DNA from: Sediminibacillus albus
Lineage (GTDB): Bacteria; Bacillota; Bacilli; Bacillales; Amphibacillaceae
Direction: 5' to 3'
Assembly: GCF_900101125.1 (NCBI RefSeq)
Contig: NZ_FNFL01000010.1
Location: forward strand, 1-63,917
Length of the DNA stretch: 63,917 nt
This document shows, one piece after another, positions 39,748 to 47,298 of this stretch. The translations under genes and the position numbers were made by a program. A model generated the notes under the pieces. The model ran no database searches. It was given only the letters and a program-made list of their open reading frames with translations, and was not told where the DNA came from. Positions within the stretch are counted from its first letter, which is position 1, and every line of letters starts with the position of its first letter.

Positions 39748-41196
39748 ATGGTGAATTCAATAGAAATTATCGGGCTGGGCGCTGGTGATATCGACCAGCT
39801 GCCATTAGGGATTTATCGTAAGCTGATCAGCCATCAGCAATCCATTTATGTAAGAACAGTTGATCATCCAGTAATAGATAGTTTGCAAAAGGAAGGGGTT
39901 TCCTTTACGTCGTTTGATACTGTTTATGAAAAGAATGAAGCCTTTGATGCTGTATATCGGGAGATAACCGACTTGCTTGTGGAAGCAGCTTCTGGGGAGG
40001 ATGTCGTATATGCTGTGCCAGGTCATCCAATGCTTGCCGAAAAAACGGTGCAGCTACTGCTGCAGGATAGTAGAATTAATGTAAAAATAACTGGCGGTCA
40101 AAGCTATTTAGATGCATTGTTTTCAGCATTGAGAATAGACCCAATCGAAGGATTTCAATTTGTCGATGCCACCTCATTCAAACGAAATCAACTGGAATAT
40201 CGCCAACATTTAGTATTTTGCCAGGTGTACGATGCGTTTATTGCCTCCGAAGTTAAGTTAACGTTGTTAGAAGACCTGCCGCCTGAGCATCCTGTAAAAA
40301 TTGTAGAGGCAGTGGGCAGTACAGGAGAAACGATTCAAACAATTCCGCTGGTAGAGCTTGACCAGACAGCGAAACTTAGCAATCTGACGAGTGTTTATAT
40401 TCCACCAGTTGCGGAAACACAATTAAACCACCAATTTTACCGATTGCGCGAGGTAATTGCGCAATTAAGAGGACCTGAAGGCTGTCCTTGGGACAAGGAA
40501 CAAACCCACGAGTCATTAAGGCAGTACCTGATCGAAGAAGCGTTTGAATTCATTGAAGCTGTAAATAATCAGGACGATGAAGGAATGGTGGAGGAAATAG
40601 GCGATGTCCTTTTACAAGTAATGCTTCACAGCCAAATTGGAGAAGATGCAGGATTTTTTAGTATTGATGACGTAATTAATACATTAACGGCTAAAATGAT
40701 CCGCCGCCATCCTCATGTATTTGCAGAAGCAACTGCTGAAACGGCAGAACAGGTGGCAGAAAGCTGGCAGCAAATCAAAGCCGGGGAGAAAGAAAACGTG
40801 CCCCCATCCTTACTGAGTGGTATTCCCGCAGATCTTCCGCAGCTTTTGATAGCTGAAGCGCTGCAGAAAAAAGCGGCGAAAGCTGGTTTTGATTGGGAAC
40901 AGGAAGAGCCAATCTGGGAAAAGCTGCACGAGGAATTGAAGGAATGGCAAGAAGCTGTCGGGCAGGCAAATAGCGAAGAAGCAGAAAAAGAATTTGGAGA
41001 TGTCTTATTTGCTATTGTAAACCTTGCCAGATATTATAAAATCAACCCCGAAATTTCATTACACAGAACGAATTGCAAGTTTAAAAGGAGATTCCAATAC
41101 ATTGAACAACAAGCCGATGCCCAGGACAGGCAGCTGACAGATATGCCATTGGAGGAATTAGATAAATATTGGAATGAAGCAAAACGAATGGAATAA
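39748..41196 (+). CDS. yabN: YabN: methylase-like domain fused to MazG pyrophosphohydrolase
   Basis: A 482-aa two-domain protein. The N-terminal 220 residues are a tetrapyrrole-methylase-like domain (IEIIGLGAGDIDQLPLGIY, YAVPGHPMLAE) of unknown substrate. The C-terminal part is MazG, a nucleoside triphosphate pyrophosphohydrolase, with GCPWDKEQTHESLRQYLIEEAFEF and EEIGDVLLQVMLH giving the EExxE...ExxD metal site, and a second such repeat near the end (EFGDVLFAIVNLARYY). AAGGAGG overlaps the end of yabM. Confidence 0.94.
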   Translation: MVNSIEIIGLGAGDIDQLPLGIYRKLISHQQSIYVRTVDHPVIDSLQKEGVSFTSFDTVYEKNEAFDAVYREITDLLVEAASGEDVVYAVPGHPMLAEKTVQLLLQDSRINVKITGGQSYLDALFSALRIDPIEGFQFVDATSFKRNQLEYRQHLVFCQVYDAFIASEVKLTLLEDLPPEHPVKIVEAVGSTGETIQTIPLVELDQTAKLSNLTSVYIPPVAETQLNHQFYRLREVIAQLRGPEGCPWDKEQTHESLRQYLIEEAFEFIEAVNNQDDEGMVEEIGDVLLQVMLHSQIGEDAGFFSIDDVINTLTAKMIRRHPHVFAEATAETAEQVAESWQQIKAGEKENVPPSLLSGIPADLPQLLIAEALQKKAAKAGFDWEQEEPIWEKLHEELKEWQEAVGQANSEEAEKEFGDVLFAIVNLARYYKINPEISLHRTNCKFKRRFQYIEQQADAQDRQLTDMPLEELDKYWNEAKRME

Positions 41197-41225
41197 CAAT
41201 ATAAAAAGGAAGTGACATTTTCCAT

Positions 41226-41483
41226 ATGAGGTTAGATAAATTCTTGAAAATTTCCAGATTGATCAAACGTAGAACATTGGCAAAGGAGGTTGCCGACCAG
41301 GGTCGAATCACGATTAACGGTAACCAGGCAAAGGCTTCATCTAATGTAGCTGTCGGAGATGAATTGACGATTCAATTTGGACAGAAGTTATTAACTATAC
41401 AAATTGAGTCACTACGGGAAATAGTGAAAAAGGACGAAGCGGCATCTTTATATACAGTAAAAAAAGAAGAAGCCGTTAATTAA
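41226..41483 (+). CDS. rqcP: RqcP (YabO), S4-domain ribosome rescue factor
   Basis: An 85-aa protein made of one S4 RNA-binding domain (MRLDKFLKISRLIKRRTLAKEVADQGRI by segments). RqcP works with RqcH on obstructed 50S subunits during C-terminal alanine tailing of stalled peptides. Length equals the B. subtilis protein (86 aa). AGGAAGTG precedes the ATG. It ends the yabM-yabN-rqcP run and is followed by a terminator. Confidence 0.94.
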   Translation: MRLDKFLKISRLIKRRTLAKEVADQGRITINGNQAKASSNVAVGDELTIQFGQKLLTIQIESLREIVKKDEAASLYTVKKEEAVN

Positions 41484-41496
41484 ATGTTCGAATAGC

Positions 41497-41538
41497 AAAA
41501 GGGCGGCCTCGACTTTACATCGGGTCTGCCCTTTTTTA
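41497..41538 (+). terminator. rqcP terminator
   Basis: AAAAGGGC(G)G and (T)CTGCCCTTTT pair, with inner CTCGA/TCGGG pairing, followed by a T-run, 13 nt after the stop. Confidence 0.88.
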
Positions 41539-41636
41539 TCGTGTGCGGCGGTAGGCGGGATGTTGAATTTTAGATGAATTTTTTATTTAAACAGGGCTGT
41601 CCAGGTAAAAAACCGGATGTTGTTTCTCCCGTTTTA

Positions 41637-41645
41637 TGGTAAACT
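41637..41645 (+). promoter_or_regulatory. candidate extended -10 promoter of the rsgA-like gene
   Basis: TGGTAAACT fits an extended -10 element. Start near 41652 would give a leader of about 125 nt that includes the micro-ORF at 41676. The -35 is unclear. Confidence 0.4.
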
Positions 41646-41675
41646 TTCCTCAACATGTAAAGGAGCGTGATGTTT

Positions 41676-41744
41676 ATGAGCGTAGTATTCATTCGAAATG
41701 TCCAGAATAGCAGCCAAACAGACAAGGAGGATGTAGCTGTCTAG
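41676..41744 (+). CDS. 22-codon micro-ORF in the rsgA-like leader
   Basis: A possible leader peptide beginning MSVVFIRNVQ and ending KEDVAV, with AAAGGAG at 41659-41665 placed 10 nt before ATG 41676 (a second ATG at 41670 is too close). I recognise no homologue. It ends 9 nt before an SD-sequestering hairpin of the downstream GTPase gene and contains its own AAGGAGG (41724-41730). The good ribosome binding site is the main argument that it is translated. Confidence 0.45.
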   Translation: MSVVFIRNVQNSSQTDKEDVAV

Positions 41745-41770
41745 TAGCAATGTTCTCCTGAATAGGAGGA
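41724..41770 (+). promoter_or_regulatory. candidate translational switch hiding the rsgA-like ribosome binding site
   Basis: TCTCCT (41754-41759), GAAT loop, AGGAGG (41764-41769) form a 6-bp hairpin that covers the Shine-Dalgarno site of the next gene. The same TCTCCT can pair instead with AAGGAGGA at 41724-41731 inside the micro-ORF. The two pairings exclude each other, so ribosome movement on the micro-ORF could open or close the start of the GTPase gene. Confidence 0.45.
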
Positions 41771-41776
41771 AAAAAA

Positions 41777-42829
41777 TTGTACGAACTGAATACTTTAGGA
41801 TATCAATCGTTTTTTGAAAATCAGGTAGAATCTGCCGATTATCAGCCTGGAAGAATAGCGACCGCTGCAAATGGGATTTATAAGATCTTTTCGCCCCAAG
41901 GAGAATTGCAGGCACAAGTGTCAGGAAAATTTCACCATATGGCCATAGAGGCGCGGGATTACCCTTGTGTCGGTGACTGGGTCTTGTACCAGCCGATAAG
42001 TAACGAACTAAAAGGCGTGATTCATAAAGTTTTAAACAGAAAAAGCCTGATCTCCCGCCATGCTGCAGGAGAAAAACAAGAAGAGCAGCTGATGGCTGCG
42101 AATGTAGATACGGTATTCCTGGTAAATGCTTTGAATCAGGACTTTAACGTTAGAAGAATGGAACGCTATCTCACACAGGTATATGAAAGCGGGGCAGCTC
42201 CTGTATTTATCCTAACCAAGAAAGATTTATGCGAAGAGCAGGAGGTAGCGGACAAAATCCAAGCAGTGGAAGAGATAGCATTTGGTGTGCCGATTATCAC
42301 CGTTGATGCACTTCACGTTAACAATGATGAAATGGAACAGATCAAACGATTTCTTGATCTCGGAAAAACAATCTCCCTGCTGGGTTCATCAGGTGTGGGG
42401 AAATCCACATTGATTAATCGATTGCTGGGCAAAGAAGTCCAAAAAACGCAGGATATACGGGAAGATGATGCAAAAGGCCGGCATACAACTACACACCGGG
42501 AGCTGTTCCTGCTTCCTGATGGAGGAGTGATTATCGATACACCGGGAATGCGGGAATTACAGCTGTGGACCGGAGAAGATGCTGCCAATCAAACGTTCCG
42601 TGATATCGAAGCACTGGCAGAAAGGTGCAAGTTTCGTGATTGTCGGCATGACCAGGAGCCGGGCTGTGCAATCAAAGAAGCAATCGATGGCGGCGAACTT
42701 TCATCGGAGAGATATAAAAGCTATCGTAAGTTACAACGGGAAGCAAAGTTCCTAGACCTTAAAGAAAAATATGGAGCCCACCGCGCGACAAGGATCCAGG
42801 TAGAGGAATTATATAAAGGGACATGGTAG
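41777..42829 (+). CDS. rsgA: RsgA-like circularly permuted ribosome GTPase
   Basis: A 350-aa GTPase of the RsgA/YjeQ family, which acts late in 30S assembly. An N-terminal OB-fold (about 30-105) is followed by the permuted GTPase: G4 LTKKDL near 148, G1 GSSGVGKST near 200-208, G3 DTPGM near 255, with the invariant GRHTTTHREL switch, and a zinc knuckle CKFRDCRHDQEPGC near 280-293. The TTG at 41777 has AGGAGG 7 nt upstream. B. subtilis does not have an rsgA gene at this site (its copy is by prkC), so this may be a second copy or a relocated one; a second copy cannot be checked in this window. Confidence 0.92.
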   Translation: MYELNTLGYQSFFENQVESADYQPGRIATAANGIYKIFSPQGELQAQVSGKFHHMAIEARDYPCVGDWVLYQPISNELKGVIHKVLNRKSLISRHAAGEKQEEQLMAANVDTVFLVNALNQDFNVRRMERYLTQVYESGAAPVFILTKKDLCEEQEVADKIQAVEEIAFGVPIITVDALHVNNDEMEQIKRFLDLGKTISLLGSSGVGKSTLINRLLGKEVQKTQDIREDDAKGRHTTTHRELFLLPDGGVIIDTPGMRELQLWTGEDAANQTFRDIEALAERCKFRDCRHDQEPGCAIKEAIDGGELSSERYKSYRKLQREAKFLDLKEKYGAHRATRIQVEELYKGTW

Positions 42830-42835
42830 GCGCAA

Positions 42836-42873
42836 ACAAAGCAAGCATCCAGTGGGATGCTTGCTTTGTTCAA
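42836..42873 (+). terminator. hairpin after the rsgA-like gene
   Basis: ACAAAGCAAGCATCC pairs perfectly over 15 bp with GGATGCTTGCTTTGT. The T-run is short (TT only), so its strength as intrinsic terminator is not certain. Confidence 0.65.
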
Positions 42874-42950
42874 TAAATTAATTGTGTCCCTAATGTTCTA
42901 AGCCTGTCCCTTCCTTCATACATATATAACGATAAAGGGAGGGCTGTACA

Positions 42951-43250
42951 ATGAATTATTATGAAAAGGATCCTTCTGTTCGTGCCCAGGCAGAGCATCA
43001 TATTAAGATGAATAATAGAAGAAACTTAGAAATTTCCGGTGTTAAAGAAGTCGATAGTTTTGATAATGAGGAATTTCTTTTGCAAACAGTGATGGGCTAC
43101 CTGATTGTCCGGGGAGAAAATTTACAGATGAAAAACCTGGATGTCGGTGAAGGGAATGTATCAATCAAAGGAAAAATTTTGGAGCTTTCTTATTTAGACG
43201 AACATCACGGAGAGAAAGCTAAAGGATTCTTTAGCAAGCTGTTCAAATGA
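42951..43250 (+). CDS. yabP: spore coat assembly protein YabP
   Basis: A 99-aa protein of the YabP/YqfC family, needed in B. subtilis for normal spore formation together with YabQ; made in the mother cell under sigma-E. Conserved are NNRRNLEISGVKEVDSFDNEEF (in parts), LLQTVMGYLIVRGENLQM and the C-terminal IKGKILELSYLDE. AAAGGGAGG is the ribosome binding site. The CATACATA 30 nt upstream looks like a sigma-E -10 but I cannot find the -35. Overlaps yabQ by 4 nt. Confidence 0.93.
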   Translation: MNYYEKDPSVRAQAEHHIKMNNRRNLEISGVKEVDSFDNEEFLLQTVMGYLIVRGENLQMKNLDVGEGNVSIKGKILELSYLDEHHGEKAKGFFSKLFK

Positions 43251-43846
43251 CACTCACGGTTCAATTTGCCGCCATTTTAACCATGATAGCGGGCGGAGTG
43301 TATGTGGGAGCAGCTATCGATACATTCCGCAGATTTGAAAAAGGCTGGAAGCACCGTTTGTTTTTTTCCTATAGTTTAGAGATCTGTTTCTGGCTTTTGC
43401 AAACGCTAATCTTGTTTTACCTCCTCTACCGCGTCAATCAGGGTGAATTACGCTTATACATTTTCCTAGCTATTTTGTGTGGCTTCGCTGCATATAAGGC
43501 GTTGTTTGAGCAAATGTACAGAAAACTGCTGGAAAAGCTGATTGACTTAACAAGATTAATTTATCGGTTTTTTTCCAGGTTGTTTAAACTGCTCGTGATT
43601 AAGCCGATTACAGGGTTGTTTCGGCTGATTTTTCTTGCTTTAACCGGGTTCTGGATAGTTTTATTGTGGCTGCTAGCGGTTATAGTAAAAGTGCTGATAT
43701 TTCCATTTCAGCTATTAATTAAGATGGTTTGGGCACTCATGCCGCAATATCTTAAAAAATACTTTTACAAAGTTGCAGGATTTTATAGTAAAATAAAGAA
43801 TACATTAAGGAAATGGTGGCGTTCTATTCATAATAAAAGGAGGTAG
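43247..43846 (+). CDS. yabQ: spore cortex membrane protein YabQ
   Basis: A 199-aa membrane protein. The first 90 residues have three to four hydrophobic segments; the following part is rich in basic and aromatic residues with another hydrophobic stretch near 125-165. In B. subtilis YabQ (211 aa) localises to the mother-cell membranes around the forespore and is required for the cortex. Start ATGA overlaps the yabP stop; the pair is translated together. Confidence 0.92.
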   Translation: MTLTVQFAAILTMIAGGVYVGAAIDTFRRFEKGWKHRLFFSYSLEICFWLLQTLILFYLLYRVNQGELRLYIFLAILCGFAAYKALFEQMYRKLLEKLIDLTRLIYRFFSRLFKLLVIKPITGLFRLIFLALTGFWIVLLWLLAVIVKVLIFPFQLLIKMVWALMPQYLKKYFYKVAGFYSKIKNTLRKWWRSIHNKRR

Positions 43847-43853
43847 CCGGCCG

Positions 43854-44234
43854 GTGGCAAGAAAAGAAAAAGCTGTAGCACGAATTGATTCCAGCTATAT
43901 GAAGCAATATGATGCTCATATGGAAAGGCAGAAGAAAAAGAAGAAGCGACTTTACCGCCGATTAATGCTATTCTCTTTGATTGTCGTTTTAATGCTGGGA
44001 GGTTTGACTGTTTACCACATTAATCAGCGGACACTCCATGCTGAAAAGCAAGAGCAGTATCAGCAATTGGAAGAGAAAATGACTTCTCTAAAGGAAGAAG
44101 AAAAAGATCTAAAACAGGAAGTGCAATTATTGCAAGATGAAGAATACGTAATGGAAATAGCAAGAACCAATTACTTTTTTTCCAACAAGGGAGAGATAAT
44201 TTTTAAACTTCCTGAGGAAAAGCCATCTTATTGA
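43854..44234 (+). CDS. divIC: cell division protein DivIC
   Basis: A 126-aa bitopic membrane protein of the divisome. A basic cytoplasmic tail (about 1-37) is followed by one transmembrane segment (about 38-58, LMLFSLIVVLMLGGLTVYHI) and an extracellular coiled coil (EKQEQYQQLEEKMTSLKEEE) that pairs with FtsL, with which it forms a complex with DivIB. GTG start at 43854, AAAGGAGG 10 nt upstream. Length equals B. subtilis DivIC (125 aa). Confidence 0.94.
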   Translation: MARKEKAVARIDSSYMKQYDAHMERQKKKKKRLYRRLMLFSLIVVLMLGGLTVYHINQRTLHAEKQEQYQQLEEKMTSLKEEEKDLKQEVQLLQDEEYVMEIARTNYFFSNKGEIIFKLPEEKPSY

Positions 44235-44260
44235 CACGCATTTTATCGCTTATATATAAT
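44231..44260 (+). promoter_or_regulatory. sigma-A promoter of yabR
   Basis: TTGACA and TATAAT, both perfect, are 18 nt apart. The -35 box starts within the divIC stop codon. Confidence 0.85.
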
Positions 44261-44306
44261 ATATAAGTAGGATACTTTTAAAATTCTAAGGAGGAGCATT
44301 TTTTTT

Positions 44307-44717
44307 ATGTCAATCGAAGTAGGCAGCAAGTTGCAGGGTAAGGTAACAGGAATCACTAATTTTGGAGCTTTTGTTGAACTGCCTGGGGGTTCAACTGGTT
44401 TGGTCCATATTAGTGAAGTTGCCGATAACTATGTTAAAGACATTAATGAACATTTAACAGTCGGAGATGAAGTAACCGTTAAGGTCATTAATGTTGAGAA
44501 GGATGGCAAAATTGGTTTGTCGATTAAAAAAGCTAAAGACAATCCTAATGCCGGGCGCCGCAAAAGCAATACTACTACCAAAAGTAATAACCGCGACCGC
44601 ACGGAAACTTTTGAATCTAAAATGAACCGTTTCCTTAAAGATTCAGAGGACCGCTTGGCTTCTATTAGAAAAAATACAGAATCTAAACGCGGAGGTCGAG
44701 GTGCTAAGAAAGGATAA
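44307..44717 (+). CDS. yabR: S1 RNA-binding domain protein YabR
   Basis: A 136-aa protein with one S1 domain at residues 5-75 (GSKLQGKVTGITNFGAFVELPGGSTGLVHISEVA by segments, VGDEVTVKVINVEKDGKIGLSIK) and a basic, disordered C-terminal tail with RGGRGAKKG. Related to general stress protein 13; it probably binds RNA on ribosomes, but the role is not established. AAGGAGGAGC is its ribosome binding site. B. subtilis YabR has 128 aa. Confidence 0.93.
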   Translation: MSIEVGSKLQGKVTGITNFGAFVELPGGSTGLVHISEVADNYVKDINEHLTVGDEVTVKVINVEKDGKIGLSIKKAKDNPNAGRRKSNTTTKSNNRDRTETFESKMNRFLKDSEDRLASIRKNTESKRGGRGAKKG

Positions 44718-44774
44718 ACTTGCTGTCTATTAAGAGAGAGCTGTAAGAGATGAACTCTGTTAATATATAAATAA

Positions 44775-44814
44775 AACTGGTGCCATACTCCGAGGTATGG
44801 CACCAGTTTTTTAT
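44775..44814. terminator. yabR terminator
   Basis: AAACTGGTGCCATAC pairs with GTATGGCACCAGTTT, 15 bp, followed by TTT on the plus strand and by A-rich sequence on the other side. Mainly ends yabR. Confidence 0.92.
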
Positions 44815-44834
44815 CGGAAAGCATAGATACTAAT

Positions 44835-44867
44835 TAAAAAGGATGGTCTCTTATGAGACCACCCTTA
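44835..44867 (-). terminator. tRNA-Met terminator
   Basis: On the minus strand GGTGGTCTC pairs with GAGACCATCC around ATAA, followed by TTTTT, 8 nt after the 3' end of the tRNA. Confidence 0.88.
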
Positions 44868-44874
44868 CACTTGA

Positions 44875-44948
44875 TAGCGGCGGAGGGGATCGAACCCCCG
44901 ACCTCACGGGTATGAACCGTACGCTCTAGCCAGCTGAGCTACACCGCC
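44875..44948 (-). tRNA. tRNA-Met (anticodon CAT)
   Basis: A 74-nt cloverleaf on the minus strand: acceptor GGCGGTG, D-arm GCTC...GAGC, anticodon stem TACGG/CCGTG with loop TTCATAC, T-arm with TTCGATC. It is an elongator-type Met tRNA and matches B. subtilis trnSL-Met1, which lies at the same place after yabR. Here it is on the opposite strand and the 3' end reads TCA instead of an encoded CCA. It has its own promoter and terminator. Confidence 0.93.
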
Positions 44949-45004
44949 AAGTAACCAATATATGGTGTGAAAAATAGTGCCTTAGTTGTTGAGGCACAAG
45001 TGAT

Positions 45005-45033
45005 ATAATACAATAGCATGAAAAGACTGTCAA
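45005..45033 (-). promoter_or_regulatory. promoter of tRNA-Met
   Basis: On the minus strand TTGACA and TATTAT are 17 nt apart. The expected transcript begins near 44998, at a small hairpin (GTGCCTCA/TGAGGCAC-like, about 44977-44998), followed by the tRNA. Confidence 0.85.
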
Positions 45034-45141
45034 TAGAAAAAGAGAAATTGGCAAATGAGGTATCGGTTTAATTTTTTCCTTCTTAGTGGAGAGGGTATGT
45101 TCTGCAATTGCAGTAGATTATTGTGAAACGGAGGGGCAACT

Positions 45142-45717
45142 ATGATTTGTCTTGTGCGTCATGGGGAAACAGATTGGAACTTACAGGGGAAACTGCAAGG
45201 AGAAACAGATATTCCTCTGAATGATACGGGTATTCAACAGGCAGAAGAATGTCGAGACTATTTTAAAGAAGTAGAAGTTGATCGGATTATTACCACTCCT
45301 CTGGTTAGAGCCCGAAAGACGGCGGAAATTATTAATGAAAATTGGAATAAACCAATGGAAGTGATGGAAGCCTTCCGTGAAAGGTCATTTGGTTTGGCAG
45401 AGGGAATGTCTATGGAAGAAAGAAATAGATTGTACCCTGACAGAAATTACCCGGGACAGGAGCCAATCGATTCTTTCCGGGACAGAGTAATGCAGGGAAT
45501 TGAAGAAATTACAAGTAAATACTTGGATGAAGAGCTTTTATTGGTGGCTCATGGAGGAGTCATCAATGTTATCTTGTCTACTGTCTCAAATGGCGAGATC
45601 GGCACAGGTAAAACAAGGTTAATCAATGCGTGTATTAGTAATATCCAGTTCGTAAAAGAAGGGTGGAAAATACATAATTATAATCAAGTAGAACACTTAT
45701 CTAAATACAGCAGGTAG
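45142..45717 (+). CDS. histidine phosphatase (phosphoglycerate-mutase family)
   Basis: A 191-aa enzyme of the histidine phosphatase superfamily. LVRHGETDWN has the phosphorylated histidine (residue 6 or so), TTPLVRARKTAE, ERSFGLAEG and LLVAHGGVINV complete the active site. Substrates vary widely in this family (phosphoglycerate, cobalamin precursors, sugar phosphates), so the substrate is not known. ACGGAGGGGC is the ribosome binding site. It is not in the B. subtilis order at this place. Confidence 0.9.
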   Translation: MICLVRHGETDWNLQGKLQGETDIPLNDTGIQQAEECRDYFKEVEVDRIITTPLVRARKTAEIINENWNKPMEVMEAFRERSFGLAEGMSMEERNRLYPDRNYPGQEPIDSFRDRVMQGIEEITSKYLDEELLLVAHGGVINVILSTVSNGEIGTGKTRLINACISNIQFVKEGWKIHNYNQVEHLSKYSR

Positions 45718-45732
45718 TAAGACAAATGTATT

Positions 45733-45769
45733 AAAAAGAGGCATCTAATCAAAGATGCCTCCTTTTTAC
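45733..45769. terminator. bidirectional terminator between phosphatase and MFS genes
   Basis: AAAAAGAGGCATCT pairs with AGATGCCTCCTTTTT around AATCAA, with T-runs on both strands; it lies between convergent genes. Confidence 0.92.
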
Positions 45770-47298
45770 TTTTGTGGAGAAGCAGACTGATTCGCAGCCA
45801 AGTTTGGTTGTACTGTTTCCTGCCTAGCTTTTTGTTCTGTTTCATTTTCATCAGCGGGGGTCACCTTCTTCAAAAAGAAGGAAAGAGCAAAGCCCAGTAC
45901 TGCAAAGGCAGTAGCAACCATGAAAGAGTCATTGATTCCTTCTATGGTTGCATGCTGAAAGGCATATAATTCGGGATTAGCGGCTTCATTTGGAATAAAT
46001 TCGCTTAAATGGGTGGTTCGCCGATTGCTCATAACGGTGACAAGAAATGCTGTGCCAATTGCTCCGGAAACTTGTCGAAGTGTATTGGCCATGGCAGTCC
46101 CATGGGAATACAAACGCCTTGGCAGCTGATTTAAACCTGCTGTCATTATTGGCATCATAATCATCGAAATACCGACCATTCGTGCGCTGTAAATAACCAT
46201 CATATGCATGTAAGTGGTGGAGTCGGTCAAATCCGTGAAAAAGAAAGTAGTAACTGCTGTAATCCCCAAACCTACTAAAGCAAGGGGACGGGCGCCAATC
46301 TTATCGAATAATTTACCGGTAATCGGGGACATGATTCCAGAAATAATCGCACCTGGCAGCAGCAGAAGCCCTGATTCCAACGGTGTGAAGCCACGGACGA
46401 TTTGCAGGTACAAAGGAACTAAAATCATGGAAGCAAACATAGCCATCGTAACAACTACATTGATAATAGTAGTTAAAGTGAACATGTTATATTTAAATAC
46501 CCGGAACTCCAGCATTGGGTTACTAAGCTTAAGCTGACGGAATATAAATATTGCCATAGCCATCGTACCTGTCGCCAGGGAAATTAATACTCCCGTATCA
46601 CTCCATCCACTGTTTCCTGCTGTACTGAAGCCATACAACAGTCCTCCAAAGGCGAAGGTAGAAAGAATGATGGAAGGAATATCTACTTTTGGATTGCTAA
46701 GCTTCGTCACATTTCTTAATAAGAAATACGCCAAAATAAGATCAATAACTGCTATTGGTAAAACAATAAAAAATAGCAGCCGCCATGAATAGTTCTGGAC
46801 GATCCAACCAGAAAGAGTTGGTCCGATCGCTGGGGCAAACATCATTGCAAGACCGATGAGCCCCATGGCTCCTCCCCGTTTTTCCAGAGGGAAAAGGCTT
46901 AAAATAACATTGGTAAGCAGCGGCATCATAATACCGGCACCTGCTGCCTGGACGATGCGGCCGATAATAATTAAAAAGAATGATGGCGATATGCCGCAAA
47001 TAAAAGTACCGATTGCAAATAAACTTATCGCTGTCAGAAACAACTTACGAGTGCTGAATCGTTCCATCAGAAAAGCAGTAATTGGTATAAGAATACCGTT
47101 CACTAACATGAAGACAGTTGTCAGCCATTGGGCTGTGTTTTCTGTTATGTCTAAATCTACCATCATTACCGGAAGGGCAATATTCATTAATGTCTGATTT
47201 AAAATAGCAACAAATGCTCCGAGCACCAAAATAAAAATTATTGGTCCTTTTGCCACCTGGGATGCATCTATATATGCTGTTCTATCGCGCAATTTCAT
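45766..47298 (-). CDS. MFS drug transporter, DHA2 (EmrB/QacA) family
   Basis: A 510-aa proton-driven exporter with 14 predicted membrane segments. Family motifs: LDITENTAQWLTTVFMLVNGI (motif D region), the loop 2-3 sequence ERFSTRKLF in place of the usual GxLaDrxGrkxxl, GRIVQAAGAGIMMPL and the antiporter motif C GPTLSGWIV. It is the second gene after a MarR regulator with which it overlaps by four bases (ATGA), like mdtR-mdtP (yusO-yusP) in B. subtilis; a role in multidrug or metabolite export is inferred. GGAGATGA serves as the ribosome binding site. Confidence 0.92.
   Translation of the reverse strand: MKLRDRTAYIDASQVAKGPIIFILVLGAFVAILNQTLMNIALPVMMVDLDITENTAQWLTTVFMLVNGILIPITAFLMERFSTRKLFLTAISLFAIGTFICGISPSFFLIIIGRIVQAAGAGIMMPLLTNVILSLFPLEKRGGAMGLIGLAMMFAPAIGPTLSGWIVQNYSWRLLFFIVLPIAVIDLILAYFLLRNVTKLSNPKVDIPSIILSTFAFGGLLYGFSTAGNSGWSDTGVLISLATGTMAMAIFIFRQLKLSNPMLEFRVFKYNMFTLTTIINVVVTMAMFASMILVPLYLQIVRGFTPLESGLLLLPGAIISGIMSPITGKLFDKIGARPLALVGLGITAVTTFFFTDLTDSTTYMHMMVIYSARMVGISMIMMPIMTAGLNQLPRRLYSHGTAMANTLRQVSGAIGTAFLVTVMSNRRTTHLSEFIPNEAANPELYAFQHATIEGINDSFMVATAFAVLGFALSFFLKKVTPADENETEQKARQETVQPNLAANQSASPQK

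Noticed and set aside
42905-42945. sigma-E promoter before yabP (CATACATA at about 42917)
   Set aside because: The -10 is suggestive, but no acceptable -35 box lies 14-18 nt upstream.
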